Assembly: GCA_020059485.1 (NCBI GenBank)
Contig: JAGVCA010000030.1
Location: 1 to 43,701, forward strand
Length of the DNA: 43,701 bases
Direction: 5' to 3'
Source: Anaerolineales bacterium
GTDB taxonomy: Bacteria > Chloroflexota > Anaerolineae > Anaerolineales > UBA11579
Below are positions 13,675 to 23,695 of the stretch, one piece after another (within the stretch, counting starts at the first letter, position 1; each line of letters begins with the position of its first letter). The notes beneath the pieces are model-generated. The model had not been told where the DNA came from, ran no database searches, and saw nothing but the letters and a program-made list of their open reading frames with translations. A program made the translations under genes and the position numbers.

Positions 13675-14808
13675 ATGATGAATCCGGAAAACAACCGGGC
13701 GAAAACGCCGGAAAACGAACAAAGACCTGCAGCCAAAAAGCGCAGCGATACCGCCACGATATTGTTTTCGCTGGTGCTGTTTGGCGGGGCTTTAATGATC
13801 CTGACGGCTGCCAGCGGCTGGCTTGGGTACAAAAGCGGGGAGCGCGAGCGAAACCAGGTTGTCACGGTGACGATGGATGCTTATCTGGCCGAGCAGTTTT
13901 CCCAGGCGGTGGACGATATCGCCCTGGACAATTTTGTGCTGGCACGGGAAAGATTGATCTATATCCTGTCGGTCAAACCGGATTACCAACCGGCGATCGA
14001 TCTTCTGGTGGACGTTGAGGTCGCTCTAAATCTGTCTTCGGAACCCACGCCGGTTCCATTCACGCCGACCCCCTCACCGACCCCGGATCTCCGTCCGGCC
14101 AAAGACCAGCTGCAGTCGATCATCCACATGGTGGCGGCGGCAGAGTGGGATTTAGCCCTGGAGATGATCGCCAACTTGCGGGCGAATGAACCAGGCTTTG
14201 CCAGGGTCAAACTGGACGGCTTGATCTATATCTGTCTGCGCAATCGAGGCGTGGGGAAGATCCTCTCCGGCGACCTTGAAGGCGGGATCTATGATTTCAC
14301 GCTGGCGGAGCAGTTTGCACCGCTGGATGCAGAAACAGAGAATTACCGCAATTGGGCCCGGCTGTACCTGCTGGGTAATGCTTTCTGGGGCGCATATCCT
14401 GAGCAGGCAGCCAATTATTACGGCCAACTGGTGGCCGCTGCCCCCAACCTGACGGATATCTCCGGCGTCTCGGCTTTCTACCGCTATTGGGCTTCGCTGC
14501 TGCAGATCGCCGACAACCTGGCGAAGGAAGAGGAGTGGTGTGACGCTTCATCGCAGATGGTGCATGTGATCGGTGTGTGGGACCAGGCGTATGTCTATCC
14601 AACCGCTACCTGGGTTTACAACCGGTGTTTGGCTTTGACGCCCAGCGCTACGCCGACCTATACCATCACCATCACGGGGGCGGCCACGTCGACCCCGACT
14701 GGTGGAGCCATCCCAAGTGATACCCCCGTGGGGCCGAGCAACACGCCTGAGCCATCGACCAACACCCCGACGCAAACCGCCACGCCAACCGCGACTTCAG
14801 GTAGTTGA
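13675..14808 (+). CDS. Membrane-anchored TPR-like protein with Thr/Pro-rich tail
   Basis: A 377-residue protein with a charged N-terminus, one membrane segment (about residues 28-50), and a helical repeat region resembling TPRs split by a PTPSPTPD linker (about 127-140). It ends in a low-complexity Thr/Pro/Ser tail. GGAG precedes the ATG. It sits directly before an LCP-family gene, its stop one base before that ATG. A scaffolding role in cell-envelope assembly is plausible from context only. Confidence 0.75.
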   Translation: MMNPENNRAKTPENEQRPAAKKRSDTATILFSLVLFGGALMILTAASGWLGYKSGERERNQVVTVTMDAYLAEQFSQAVDDIALDNFVLARERLIYILSVKPDYQPAIDLLVDVEVALNLSSEPTPVPFTPTPSPTPDLRPAKDQLQSIIHMVAAAEWDLALEMIANLRANEPGFARVKLDGLIYICLRNRGVGKILSGDLEGGIYDFTLAEQFAPLDAETENYRNWARLYLLGNAFWGAYPEQAANYYGQLVAAAPNLTDISGVSAFYRYWASLLQIADNLAKEEEWCDASSQMVHVIGVWDQAYVYPTATWVYNRCLALTPSATPTYTITITGAATSTPTGGAIPSDTPVGPSNTPEPSTNTPTQTATPTATSGS

Positions 14809-14809
14809 C

Positions 14810-16231
14810 ATGGATCAGAACCAGGCACCCAAGCGAAAAAAAATCAATTCCAGGCAGCTTTTTATTCTGGCAGTGGCAGTCTTTGTTGGCATCGGGATCA
14901 TTCTGTCAGCGGTGACCTTCACTACCTTTTTCAAGTGGGGAGAGGCAGGCGGGATCCCGTTCGACCTGGACGAACCAGAACTGAACGCCGAGGGAACGCC
15001 GATCGCACCCGGAGAAGATGACGGATCGTTGTCTTCGTCCAACCTTCCGAATGTGCCCGAGATCGATGTACTGCCCTGGGATGGCACCAAGCGCGTGACC
15101 ATGCTGGTGATGGGCGTCGATCAACGGGACTGGGAGGCAGGCAGCGAATATTCCCGGACGGACACGATGATGCTCCTGACGATCGATCCGGTGGCCAAGA
15201 CCGCCGGAGCGCTCTCGATCCCGCGTGATCTCTGGGCGGCAATCCCGGGCTTTAACCCGGCCAAGATCAACACGGCACACTACTTCGGAGACCTGTATAA
15301 ATACCCTGGTGGAGGGCCGGCATTGGCCGTCAAGACGGTGGAGAATATCATCGGGGTGCCGATCGATTATTACGTCCGGCTGGATTTCAATGCCTTTGTG
15401 GAATTCATCGACTTTATCGATGGCGTGAAGGTGGATGTCACCGAACCGATCGAACTTGAGATTATTGGCCAGGCATACGACGTCAAGCTGGAACCGGGTG
15501 TGGTGACATTGGATGGCAAGCTAGCGCTGGCATACGCCCGCAACCGTTACAACGAGGGCGGGGATTTCGATCGGGCCCGGCGCCAGCAGCAGATCATCCT
15601 CGCCATTCGTAACCGGTTGACAAACCCCGCTATACTGGCGAAACTGGTCACCAACGCGCCGGAACTATACAATCGCTTTTCGCAGAAGGTTTCTACGAAT
15701 ATGCCGCTTGAAGATATGTTGCGGTTGACGGTACTGGCTTTGCAAGTAAAGCAGGATGACATTGATATGGCCGTGATCGGGTTGCAGGAATCTAATTTCG
15801 GGAGATCGCCAGACGATCTGTCGATCCTGATCCCGTATCCCGACCAGATCCGGGTGCTGCGAGACAGGATCTTTGGCACGGGAGGGGCATTTTCCCCGGC
15901 TGCAAAAGGCGATGAGATCGTCCAGATGAGCAATGAGAAGGCCAAGATCCTGATCTTGGATGGGGCGACCGACGGCGGGGTGACCGCTCAACGAACGGCG
16001 GATCATTTAATCTCGCTGGGGGTGGAAAATGTGAGTGTCCAGCCGGCAGGACAAACATATGCGCGTACCACACTGGTTATAAAGGACGGTGTACCCTATA
16101 CACTCTCCTACCTGGCCAACCTGATGTCAGTTAACACGCCCAATATCCTGCACCGGCTGGATATCAATGGCCAAATCGATCTTGAGATTTGGTTAGGGAC
16201 GGACTGGCAAAATAACAACACGCTGCCATAG
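14810..16231 (+). CDS. LytR-CpsA-Psr (LCP) family glycopolymer transferase with LytR C-terminal domain
   Basis: A 473-residue membrane-anchored enzyme. One N-terminal membrane segment is followed by the LCP domain: VMGVDQRD, YSRTDTMMLLTIDP, ALSIPRDLW, and LAYARNRYNEGGDFDRARRQQ with the pyrophosphate-binding Arg/Asp. A LytR_C-type domain (about residues 380-460) comes last. The family transfers undecaprenyl-linked glycopolymers to peptidoglycan or protein. The ATG at 14810 is preferred over an upstream start overlapping the previous gene, because it directly precedes the basic residues and the membrane segment. A second LCP gene lies at 31805-32995. Confidence 0.9.
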   Translation: MDQNQAPKRKKINSRQLFILAVAVFVGIGIILSAVTFTTFFKWGEAGGIPFDLDEPELNAEGTPIAPGEDDGSLSSSNLPNVPEIDVLPWDGTKRVTMLVMGVDQRDWEAGSEYSRTDTMMLLTIDPVAKTAGALSIPRDLWAAIPGFNPAKINTAHYFGDLYKYPGGGPALAVKTVENIIGVPIDYYVRLDFNAFVEFIDFIDGVKVDVTEPIELEIIGQAYDVKLEPGVVTLDGKLALAYARNRYNEGGDFDRARRQQQIILAIRNRLTNPAILAKLVTNAPELYNRFSQKVSTNMPLEDMLRLTVLALQVKQDDIDMAVIGLQESNFGRSPDDLSILIPYPDQIRVLRDRIFGTGGAFSPAAKGDEIVQMSNEKAKILILDGATDGGVTAQRTADHLISLGVENVSVQPAGQTYARTTLVIKDGVPYTLSYLANLMSVNTPNILHRLDINGQIDLEIWLGTDWQNNNTLP

Positions 16232-16245
16232 CAGAGAGAGCCTCG

Positions 16246-17052
16246 ATGGGAAAGCAAAAACCGCAGATCTTATTGACCAATGATGATGGGATTGAATCAC
16301 CCGGCCTCTGGGCAGCGGCAGAAGCGCTGGCCGAGATCGGTTATGTGTGGGTCGCTGCCCCGCGCGATCAGGCATCCAGCACCGGACGTTCCATGCCGAC
16401 CAGCTCAGATGGACGGATCCTGGTAAAGCAGATGACAGTTCACGGACAGGAATGGACTGTGCATGCTGTTGGGGGCACGCCGGCCCAGACCGTGCTGCAT
16501 GCGATCTATGAGATCATGGACCAGCCGCCTGACCTGGTGGTTTCCGGGATCAATTATGGGCTGAATATTGGGCTCTCGGTGACTGTCTCTGGCACGGTGG
16601 GGGCGGCCCTGGAAGGGCTGGCAAACGGTGTGCCCTCGATCGCGGTCTCCCTTGAAACACCGATCTCTCACTTTTATTCCTTATCGGATGAAATCGATTT
16701 CTCGGCGGCGGCGAATTTCACCTCGAAATTTGCCTGGCACTTATTGAACCAGGATCTGGGGACGAAGCTGTTGAAGCTGGAAGTGCCCCAGGATGCTACT
16801 CCGGAGACTGAATGGAAAGTTTGCCGGATGAGCACCGAGCAGTTCTATAAGGTCTCTGCCGGTGGGCCGCGGGATTGGGCTCAGTCGCACCACCTCGACT
16901 GGTCAATGCGCGAGGATATAGAGCGCTTCAAACCGGGCACGGATCTGTATGTCGTGCTGGTCGAACGCAAGGTGGCAGTCACCCCCATGACTCTGGATAT
17001 GACCGCGCCAATCTCTTTTGATCAATTGTCGGACCAGTTCTCAAAACGATAG
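16246..17052 (+). CDS. surE: 5'/3'-nucleotidase SurE
   Basis: A 268-residue SurE phosphatase, which dephosphorylates nucleoside monophosphates using a divalent metal. It has the N-terminal LLTNDDGIESPGL metal site (Asn12, Asp13, Asp14), APRDQASSTGRS, and VVSGINYGLNIG followed by SGTVGAALEG. Length is typical. It follows the LCP gene by 14 bases with a purine-rich ribosome-binding site, so probably belongs to the same transcript. Confidence 0.93.
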   Translation: MGKQKPQILLTNDDGIESPGLWAAAEALAEIGYVWVAAPRDQASSTGRSMPTSSDGRILVKQMTVHGQEWTVHAVGGTPAQTVLHAIYEIMDQPPDLVVSGINYGLNIGLSVTVSGTVGAALEGLANGVPSIAVSLETPISHFYSLSDEIDFSAAANFTSKFAWHLLNQDLGTKLLKLEVPQDATPETEWKVCRMSTEQFYKVSAGGPRDWAQSHHLDWSMREDIERFKPGTDLYVVLVERKVAVTPMTLDMTAPISFDQLSDQFSKR

Positions 17053-17136
17053 TTTCTGACCATCGCCGGGAATACCAGATGATAACCGGCTTCATGTAAA
17101 ATTATTTTTAGATCAGCCAACCATCAAGGAGTGGGC

Positions 17137-18168
17137 ATGAAAGCTGTTTTTATTACCCAGAACGGCGGAGTGGATGTACTGACTTATGGCGAGCTGTCAG
17201 ACCCGCAACCCGGACCAGATCAGGTGCTGGTGCGCTTGGAAGCGGCGGCGCTTAACCGGCTGGACCTGTGGACGCGGAATGGCTGGCCGGGGATCAAGAT
17301 CGAGTTTCCGTTTGTGTTGGGGGCAGATGGAGCAGGGACGGTAGCGGCGTCTGGTCCCGGCGCAGAGGAATGGGAGACAGGCACGCCGGTGGTGATCAAT
17401 GCCAACCTGGGCTGTGGGGAGTGCAGTTACTGCCGGGCAGGATTTGAAAACCGCTGCCTGGAGTGGGGGTTGCTAGGCGAAACCCGCTCCGGCACGTATG
17501 CCCAATATGTGGTGATGCCAGCCCGTAATCTCAAACGAATGCCGCCAGGGTTTGATCCACATAAGGCAGCGGCAGCCGGGCTGGTCTTTCATACTGCCTG
17601 GCACTCTCTGATCAAGGTTGGCAGGCTCCGGCCGGGAGAGACTGTGCTGGTGGTGGGTGCCTCCGGCGGTGTGAACTCGGCTAGCATCCAGATCGCCAAA
17701 TTGACCGGGGCAAATGTGATCGTGGTCGGATCGAATGCCGACAAGCTGGCGCTGGCCGCCTCGCTGGGTGCGGACCAGTTGATCGACCGATCAGAGGATG
17801 AGAACTGGTCCCGAGTGGTCTACCGGATCACCGACAAGCGCGGTGTGGATGTGGTGGTGGACAATGTCGGGACGACCTACTATCACAGCTTCAGGGCGGC
17901 TGCCAAGGGTGGGCGGATCCTGACGGTCGGTAATACTGGCGGTCCGAAGTTTGAGATCGATAACCGCTATATCTTCGGTAAACACCTGCAGCTGCTTGGC
18001 TCGACGATGGGGACGATCGGTGATTTTGAAACCGTGATGGACCTGGTATTTGAGGGGCGGTTAAGGCCGGTGGTAGACCAGACCTTCCCGCTGGAAGAAG
18101 CAGCGGAAGCCCACAAGCGCCTGGAAAGCGGTGAGCAGATGGGCAAGCTCACCCTGGCGATCCCCTGA
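17137..18168 (+). CDS. Medium-chain zinc-type dehydrogenase/reductase
   Basis: A 343-residue MDR-family oxidoreductase with a GroES-like N-terminal domain and a Rossmann domain (VVGASGGVNSASIQIAK). The structural zinc site is intact (Cys93, Cys96, Cys99, Cys107 in GCGECSYCRAGFENRC). The catalytic zinc ligands of classical alcohol dehydrogenases are missing: LNRLDLW replaces the Cys segment and LGADGAG replaces GHE. It is therefore more like quinone-oxidoreductase-type members. AAGGA lies six bases before the ATG at 17137, preferred over the GTG at 17131. Substrate cannot be predicted. Confidence 0.87.
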   Translation: MKAVFITQNGGVDVLTYGELSDPQPGPDQVLVRLEAAALNRLDLWTRNGWPGIKIEFPFVLGADGAGTVAASGPGAEEWETGTPVVINANLGCGECSYCRAGFENRCLEWGLLGETRSGTYAQYVVMPARNLKRMPPGFDPHKAAAAGLVFHTAWHSLIKVGRLRPGETVLVVGASGGVNSASIQIAKLTGANVIVVGSNADKLALAASLGADQLIDRSEDENWSRVVYRITDKRGVDVVVDNVGTTYYHSFRAAAKGGRILTVGNTGGPKFEIDNRYIFGKHLQLLGSTMGTIGDFETVMDLVFEGRLRPVVDQTFPLEEAAEAHKRLESGEQMGKLTLAIP

Positions 18169-18183
18169 CACCCGGAGGTTAGG

Positions 18184-18699
18184 ATGAGCGACCTGCCGTT
18201 TGAGATCCCGACCAACAAAGACGAACTGCGTGACTTATTCCTGAATACCCGACGCCTGTTGGCCAGCACCTGGGAAGGGTTGAACGATGAGATCATGACC
18301 CGTCGTCCCGGCCCGCATCCAGAATGGTCGGTCAAGGATATTGTTGCCCACATCTGCTGGTGGGAGACATTTGCCCTGGTGCGGTTGGGCGTGTTGGGCG
18401 CCGGCCTGGAGATCAAACCAGTCGAAGACTATGACAGTCTGAACAAGCAAGTCGATGATTTCATCCAGACGCTGCCCCTCGAGGCAGTCTTGGCTCAGTT
18501 CGATGCCAATCAAGCCCAAATACTGAATGTGATCGAGTATTTCAGTTATGAAGACTGGGCGGTCGAAAACCGGCCTAACTTCCCCGGCCGGTCGTTCATG
18601 TTCCTCCTAGGTGCCAATACCTTTGGGCACTATTACGAACATCTTGCAGACCTGACCGCTTTTAGAAAAAAACACCTGGAGCCGCCTTCAACGCAATGA
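18184..18699 (+). CDS. DinB/ClbS-like four-helix-bundle protein
   Basis: A 171-residue protein with the DinB/DfsB/ClbS pattern: WSVKDIVAHICWWE with the first His, and NTFGHYYEHLAD with two more His near the end, the usual triad of a metal site in this fold. The family includes thiol-dependent transferases and the colibactin-opening ClbS, so function is undetermined. It lies 15 bases after the dehydrogenase with GGAGG before the ATG, and overlaps the next gene by four bases. Confidence 0.8.
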   Translation: MSDLPFEIPTNKDELRDLFLNTRRLLASTWEGLNDEIMTRRPGPHPEWSVKDIVAHICWWETFALVRLGVLGAGLEIKPVEDYDSLNKQVDDFIQTLPLEAVLAQFDANQAQILNVIEYFSYEDWAVENRPNFPGRSFMFLLGANTFGHYYEHLADLTAFRKKHLEPPSTQ

Positions 18700-19115
18700 T
18701 CTTTCGCCGCCCGTGGCCAATCCTGATATTGTCCTTGGCAGTGCTGGTCTTCAGTACCACACAGGCGGCGCGCGCCCTCAATGGAGCCGCCATGTGGGAC
18801 TTCCTGATGGATGTGCAGCTGACGGTCTCACCGCTCTACCTGGTGCTGACTGGCCTGTTGTGGGCGGTGCTGGGCCTGCGGGTGGCGTGGTGGCTGTGGC
18901 ACGGCCGGATACTGGCGCGGGCAGGGCTGCAGGTGCTGGCGATCAGTTACACTTTGTATTACTGGATTGAGCAGTTCCTATTGATGACCAGCCCGCTGCG
19001 GCGCACCAACTGGCCCTTCATGGCAGTCGTTTCCGTGCTGGCAATCGCGGCTGCTTTTTTGGTGCCTGCGCTGCCGGCTGCCGCAAAATTCCTTGGAGAA
19101 CGAGATGAGCGATAG
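18696..19115 (+). CDS. Small four-helix membrane protein of unknown function
   Basis: A 139-residue hydrophobic protein with about four membrane segments (about residues 8-25, 44-66, 74-98 and 108-130). No family recognised. Its ATG overlaps the preceding stop (ATGA) and its 3' end overlaps the carboxylase gene by 11 bases, so it is tightly packed in the operon. Placement next to biotin-dependent carboxylase genes raises the question of a membrane decarboxylase partner, but it lacks the features of the sodium-pump beta subunit. Confidence 0.72.
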   Translation: MIFRRPWPILILSLAVLVFSTTQAARALNGAAMWDFLMDVQLTVSPLYLVLTGLLWAVLGLRVAWWLWHGRILARAGLQVLAISYTLYYWIEQFLLMTSPLRRTNWPFMAVVSVLAIAAAFLVPALPAAAKFLGERDER

Positions 19116-20655
19116 AACTCCGATCGAAGAACTCAGAAAGAAACGGGCCGAAGGCCAATTGGGGGGCGGAGAGCAGCGCATCCAGGCGCAGCACGAACGC
19201 GGCAAACTAACCGCCCGTGAACGCCTGGAACTGCTGCTGGACAAAGGGTCTTTCCGGGAGACGGATGCCTTTGTCACACATCGGACCCAGGACTTTGGGC
19301 TGGACCAGCAAAAATACCTGGGAGACAGCGTGGTGACCGGGTGGGGGACGATCGACGGACGGCTGGTGTATGTTTTCTCCCAGGATTTCACCGTCTTCGG
19401 CGGCAGCCTGGGAGAAGTGCATGCCCAGAAGATCGTCAAGATCATGGATATGGCTCTGAAGAATGGCGCGCCGGTGATCGGGTTGAACGATTCCGGCGGG
19501 GCACGCATCCAGGAGGGCGTGGTTTCGCTCGGCGGCTATGCCGACATCTTTTTGAGGAATACGCTCGCCTCGGGGGTTGTGCCGCAGATCAGCGTGGTGA
19601 TGGGGCCGTGCGCCGGCGGGGCAGTGTATTCCCCGGCAATCACGGATTTCATCTTTATGGTCAAAAAGTCCTCGTATATGTTCATCACCGGGCCGGAAGT
19701 GGTCAAAACGGTGACACATGAGGATGTCAGTTTTGAGGATCTGGGCGGTGCCCAGGTGCATGCCGATACGTCCGGCCTCTGCCATGTGGCGGCGGACAGC
19801 GAGGCTGAAGCCCTGACCATGCTGAGGGAGCTGTTCTCGTATCTGCCGCAAAACAACATGGAGGACCCGCCAAGGCGCTCCACCAGCGATGACCCGCTGC
19901 GGCGGGAGGAAGCGCTGGATACGATCATCCCGGACGATCCGAGCAAGCCTTACGATATCAAGGATGTCATCCGGCTGGTCGTTGATGAGGGACGCTTCTT
20001 CGAGATCCACAAAGACTATGCAGCCAACATCGTGTGCGGTTTTGCCCACCTGGATGGGCGTCCGGTCGGGATCGTGGCCAATCAACCGGCGGTGCTGGCC
20101 GGTGCGCTGGATATTGATAGTTCGAAAAAAGCCGGCCGGTTCGTGCGGTTCTGCGATGCCTTTAACTTCCCGATCATCACCTTCGTGGATGTACCTGGCT
20201 TTCTGCCGGGTGTGGACCAGGAGCATGGCGGGGTGATCAGTTCGGGGGCGAAATTGCTGTATGCGTACTGTGAGGCGACCGTGCCGAAGTTAACTGTGAT
20301 CACACGCAAAGCGTATGGCGGGGCCTATGACGTGATGAGCAGCAAGCACATCCGGGCGGACTTCAATGCCGCTTGGCCAGGGGCTGAGATCGCCGTGATG
20401 GGACCGGATGGGGCGGTCAATATTATCTTCCGCAAGGAACTGGCTGAGGCTGATGATCCGGTAAAACGCAAAGATGAGCTGGTGGCTGAGTACCGCCAGA
20501 AGTTCGCCAACCCGTATATAGCCGCCGCTCACGGCTATATCGATGACGTGATTGAACCGAGTGAGACCCGGCCCCGGCTGATCAATGCGTTGGAAATGCT
20601 GGAAAACAAGCGGGACAGCAACCCGCCGAAGAAGCACGGGAATATCCCGTTATAA
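19105..20655 (+). CDS. Acyl-CoA carboxylase carboxyltransferase (beta) subunit
   Basis: A 516-residue crotonase-fold carboxyltransferase of the propionyl-/methylmalonyl-CoA type, with both N and C halves. Family segments seen are [65 protein letters not shown] and [12 protein letters not shown]-like [16 protein letters not shown]. It transfers carboxyl groups from carboxybiotin to an acyl-CoA. GGAG lies six bases before the ATG. Biotin carboxylase and the biotin carrier follow, so this is the first catalytic gene of a three-subunit enzyme. Propionyl-CoA, acetyl-CoA or methylmalonyl-CoA cannot be told apart from sequence alone. Confidence 0.93.
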   Translation: MSDRTPIEELRKKRAEGQLGGGEQRIQAQHERGKLTARERLELLLDKGSFRETDAFVTHRTQDFGLDQQKYLGDSVVTGWGTIDGRLVYVFSQDFTVFGGSLGEVHAQKIVKIMDMALKNGAPVIGLNDSGGARIQEGVVSLGGYADIFLRNTLASGVVPQISVVMGPCAGGAVYSPAITDFIFMVKKSSYMFITGPEVVKTVTHEDVSFEDLGGAQVHADTSGLCHVAADSEAEALTMLRELFSYLPQNNMEDPPRRSTSDDPLRREEALDTIIPDDPSKPYDIKDVIRLVVDEGRFFEIHKDYAANIVCGFAHLDGRPVGIVANQPAVLAGALDIDSSKKAGRFVRFCDAFNFPIITFVDVPGFLPGVDQEHGGVISSGAKLLYAYCEATVPKLTVITRKAYGGAYDVMSSKHIRADFNAAWPGAEIAVMGPDGAVNIIFRKELAEADDPVKRKDELVAEYRQKFANPYIAAAHGYIDDVIEPSETRPRLINALEMLENKRDSNPPKKHGNIPL

Positions 20656-20718
20656 AATCGGTGAAGCTGCTTTTATTTCTGTCGTTTTTGGAGAGAACGC
20701 CACGCTGTGAGGTTCAGG

Positions 20719-22239
20719 ATGACATTTAACAAAGTGTTGGTAGCCAACCGGGGGGAGATCGCAGTCCGAGTGTTGCGCGCCTGTCGGGAGCTCGGCCTGG
20801 AGACGGTGACGGTATTCTCGGAGGCGGACCGGCGGAGCCTGCACGTCCGCTACGCCGATGAGGCTTATCTGATCGGCCCGGCCATCTCGGCAGACTCGTA
20901 CCTGCGGATGGACAGGTTGATCGAAGCTGCCAGGCGAAGTGGGGCAGAGGCGATCCACCCCGGATATGGATTTCTATCAGAGAATGCGGATTTCGCTCAG
21001 TTGTGCGCCGATGAAGGGCTGGTGTTCGTCGGCCCGCCGCCGGATGCGATCCGCCGGATGGGAGATAAAGGCATCGCCCGGGCGACCATGAAAGCGGCCG
21101 GTGTGCCGGTGGTGCCCGGCACGGAAGGCGAGGTTCGCCTGCGGGATGAGGAATTGATCGCCGCTGCGGCCGGGATCGGTTTCCCGCTGCTGATCAAGGC
21201 AACGGCTGGTGGTGGCGGCAAGGGGATGCGGACGGTCCGCACAATGGAAGAGATGCCAGCCGCAATTGAGTCCGCCCGGAGGGAGTCGAAATCTGCGTTT
21301 GGAGATGACAATGTCTATCTGGAAAAACTGATCCTGAACGCCCGGCATATCGAGGTGCAGGTGCTGGCCGACCAATACGGGAATGTCGTCCATCTGGGCG
21401 AGCGCGAGTGCTCGATCCAGCGGCGGCACCAGAAATTGATCGAGGAAGCGCCCTCGGTGTTCGTCGGGCCGGATGAAGACTTCCGGCAGCGGCTAGGAGA
21501 AGTCGGAGTGCTGGCCGCTAGGGCGGTGGATTACGTCAATGCCGGGACCGTCGAATGTTTGGTGGATGCCGACAAGAATTTCTACTTCCTGGAGATGAAC
21601 ACCCGGCTGCAGGTCGAGCACCCGGTGACGGAACTGGTGACCGGGGTGGATATCGTAGTGCAGCAACTGCAGCTGGCCCGGGGAGAAAAACTGGCGATCG
21701 AGCAGAGCCGGATGGAAATGCGCGGCTGGGCGGTCGAATGCCGGATCAATGCCGAGGACCCCTTCAATCAGTTTTTCCCGTCCACCGGGCATCTGGCGCA
21801 GCATGATGTTCCGACCGGGCCAGGGGTGCGGGTGGATACCGGGGTCGCGAGTGGGGCCGAGATCAGCCCGTATTATGACCCGCTGATCGCTAAATTGATC
21901 TGCTACGGGGTGACGCGGCGGCAGGCGCTGCGCCGGATGCGGCGGGCGCTGGCCGAGTACCGGGTGGTCGGTGTGACCACCAATATTCCATTTCATCAAA
22001 ATATCTTACAAGATGATAGATTTAATGCAGGATATTTTGATACTCGTTTTGTCGAAGAACAATTCTCGCTTGAACAGGCGGCCAGTTCGGTCGAACGACT
22101 GCCAGAGGTGGCCGCCATCCTGGCCGCTCTGGTCGCTCAGGACCGTACCCGCCGTTCCACGCGGATCGAACGGGATTGCGGCGAGGGCGGCTCAGCCTGG
22201 AAACGCAGCGTACGCTGGAAGGACCTCGGGCGGCAATGA
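20719..22239 (+). CDS. accC: Biotin carboxylase subunit of acyl-CoA carboxylase
   Basis: A 506-residue ATP-grasp biotin carboxylase. It has KVLVANRGEIAVRV, HPGYGFLSEN, the ATP lid KATAGGGGKGMR, the catalytic stretch HIEVQVLADQYGNVVHLGERECSIQRRHQK, and EMNTRLQVEHPVTE. It carboxylates biotin on the carrier protein encoded next. The ATG at 20719 has GAGG six bases before it, better than the GTG at 20707. The last part (about 21981-22070) is markedly AT-rich compared with the rest of the gene although the protein sequence remains family-like (NIPFHQNIL). The stop overlaps the carrier start (ATGA). Confidence 0.95.
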   Translation: MTFNKVLVANRGEIAVRVLRACRELGLETVTVFSEADRRSLHVRYADEAYLIGPAISADSYLRMDRLIEAARRSGAEAIHPGYGFLSENADFAQLCADEGLVFVGPPPDAIRRMGDKGIARATMKAAGVPVVPGTEGEVRLRDEELIAAAAGIGFPLLIKATAGGGGKGMRTVRTMEEMPAAIESARRESKSAFGDDNVYLEKLILNARHIEVQVLADQYGNVVHLGERECSIQRRHQKLIEEAPSVFVGPDEDFRQRLGEVGVLAARAVDYVNAGTVECLVDADKNFYFLEMNTRLQVEHPVTELVTGVDIVVQQLQLARGEKLAIEQSRMEMRGWAVECRINAEDPFNQFFPSTGHLAQHDVPTGPGVRVDTGVASGAEISPYYDPLIAKLICYGVTRRQALRRMRRALAEYRVVGVTTNIPFHQNILQDDRFNAGYFDTRFVEEQFSLEQAASSVERLPEVAAILAALVAQDRTRRSTRIERDCGEGGSAWKRSVRWKDLGRQ

Positions 22240-22745
22240 AGACGATCACATATATTGACGGCCAGGAATTCGATCTGGAACTGCTGGAGGATGGGCAGGT
22301 GCGGATCAATGGACAGCTCCGCCAGGTGGACTTGCGGCGGGTAGATGGGGGTCAGGCTTTCTCGCTGCTGGTGGATGGGCGATCGTATGAAGCGTTTGTC
22401 TCCGAAGATCACGGCGAGATGCAGGTCTTTATTCAGGGGGTACGCTATACCGCCGAGGTGATCGACGAGCATGAAAAATTACTGCGCGAGGTCGGCGCAG
22501 CGGCCCGTTTGGGCGAGGGGATCTTCGAACTGACCGCCCCGATGCCCGGGCTGGTGGTCAAGGTGCCGGTAAAGGTGGGAGACCAGGTCCAGCCGGGGAA
22601 TGTGTTGGTGATCCTGGAATCGATGAAGATGCAGAACGAACTGAAAGCGCCCCAGGCCGGTGTGGTGACGGCAGTGCTTGTCGCCGAGGGCGGCAGTGTC
22701 GAGAAACGGGATGTGATGGTGGTGTTGGGGCCGGTTGGAGGCTAA
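22236..22745 (+). CDS. Biotin carboxyl carrier protein
   Basis: A 169-residue protein with a C-terminal biotinyl domain: ELTAPMPGLVVKVPVKVGD, then LESMKMQNEL with the biotinylated Lys131, and a final GGSVEKRDVMVVL strand. The N-terminal half resembles the linker/BT region of propionyl-CoA carboxylases. The ATG overlaps the accC stop. It completes the acyl-CoA carboxylase operon. The 122 bases to the convergent murI end show no clear terminator. Confidence 0.92.
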   Translation: MKTITYIDGQEFDLELLEDGQVRINGQLRQVDLRRVDGGQAFSLLVDGRSYEAFVSEDHGEMQVFIQGVRYTAEVIDEHEKLLREVGAAARLGEGIFELTAPMPGLVVKVPVKVGDQVQPGNVLVILESMKMQNELKAPQAGVVTAVLVAEGGSVEKRDVMVVLGPVGG

Positions 22746-22867
22746 GACTTGTTTAGAGGACTAATTTCCGGTTTTAGCCCGTTGGCAGCAAGCCAGTTCG
22801 ACCATTCGAACGTCATGATATATGCGCAAACCCCAGCCAGGTTGTCCCGGCACTCAGTTGCAGGGAC

Positions 22868-23695
22868 CTAATCTCTTACCGCTCCACCTTCCCAAACAAC
22901 CGCATCCACTTCAATCATGTCCTCTGTGAGATCAATCTCTAGTGTGGGGAGCAGGCTGGCGAACTGATCACGTTCACCCGTGGTCAGCAGTGTGATGGTT
23001 CCGGCGCTGTCTGCCGGAGCGCGCAGTCCGTGCTGCTCCAGCAGCCGACCAACCTGACGGGCAATCGCCGGGGCTGGGTCGATCACCCGCACGCCAGGAC
23101 CGACGATCTCCTCGATCAGCGGGATCGCGAAGGGGTAGTGGGTGCAGCCGAGCACGACCGTATCGATCCCGGCAGCCAGCATCGGTTTGAGTGCGCCTTC
23201 AAGGATGATTGCGGTCTCCTTCCCCCGCAGGTTGCCGGCCTCGATCTGTTCCACCAGGCCGGGGCAGGTGGATTGCAGCAGCATGACGCTGTTGGCAAAG
23301 CGCTCGACCACCGAGGCATACAGTTCGCCCTGGAAAGTGGCCGAGGTCGCCAGCACGCCCACCTTCCCGGTGGTAGTCGTCTCGGCGGCAGGTTTCACTG
23401 CTGGTTCCATCCCGACAAAGGGGACCTGTGGGAAGATCTGGCGCAGGTGGCGCAAGGCAGCTGCCGAGGCGGTATTGCAGGCCACCACGATCAACTTGGC
23501 GCCGCGGCTCAACAGGAAGCGGGTGATCTCCTCCGAAAAGCGGCGGACCTCTTCCACTGGGCGCGGGCCATACGGGACGTGGGCTTGGTCAGCCAGGTAG
23601 ATCACGGATTCATATGGGTACTGCTGGCGGATCTCGCACAGCACGGATAGTCCGCCCACGCCGGAATCAAAGATGCCGATCGGGGCGGTGCTCAT
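22868..23695 (-). CDS. murI: Glutamate racemase
   Basis: A 275-residue aspartate/glutamate racemase family enzyme making D-glutamate for peptidoglycan. It has IGIFDSGVGGLSV at the N-terminus, the two catalytic Cys in VVACNTASA (Cys73) and VLGCTHYP (Cys184), and YLADQAHVPYG. The start at 23695 is chosen because it directly precedes the conserved first strand and overlaps the previous stop (ATGA). It is co-translated with the glutamine-amidotransferase gene upstream. Confidence 0.94.
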   Translation of the reverse strand: MSTAPIGIFDSGVGGLSVLCEIRQQYPYESVIYLADQAHVPYGPRPVEEVRRFSEEITRFLLSRGAKLIVVACNTASAAALRHLRQIFPQVPFVGMEPAVKPAAETTTTGKVGVLATSATFQGELYASVVERFANSVMLLQSTCPGLVEQIEAGNLRGKETAIILEGALKPMLAAGIDTVVLGCTHYPFAIPLIEEIVGPGVRVIDPAPAIARQVGRLLEQHGLRAPADSAGTITLLTTGERDQFASLLPTLEIDLTEDMIEVDAVVWEGGAVRD

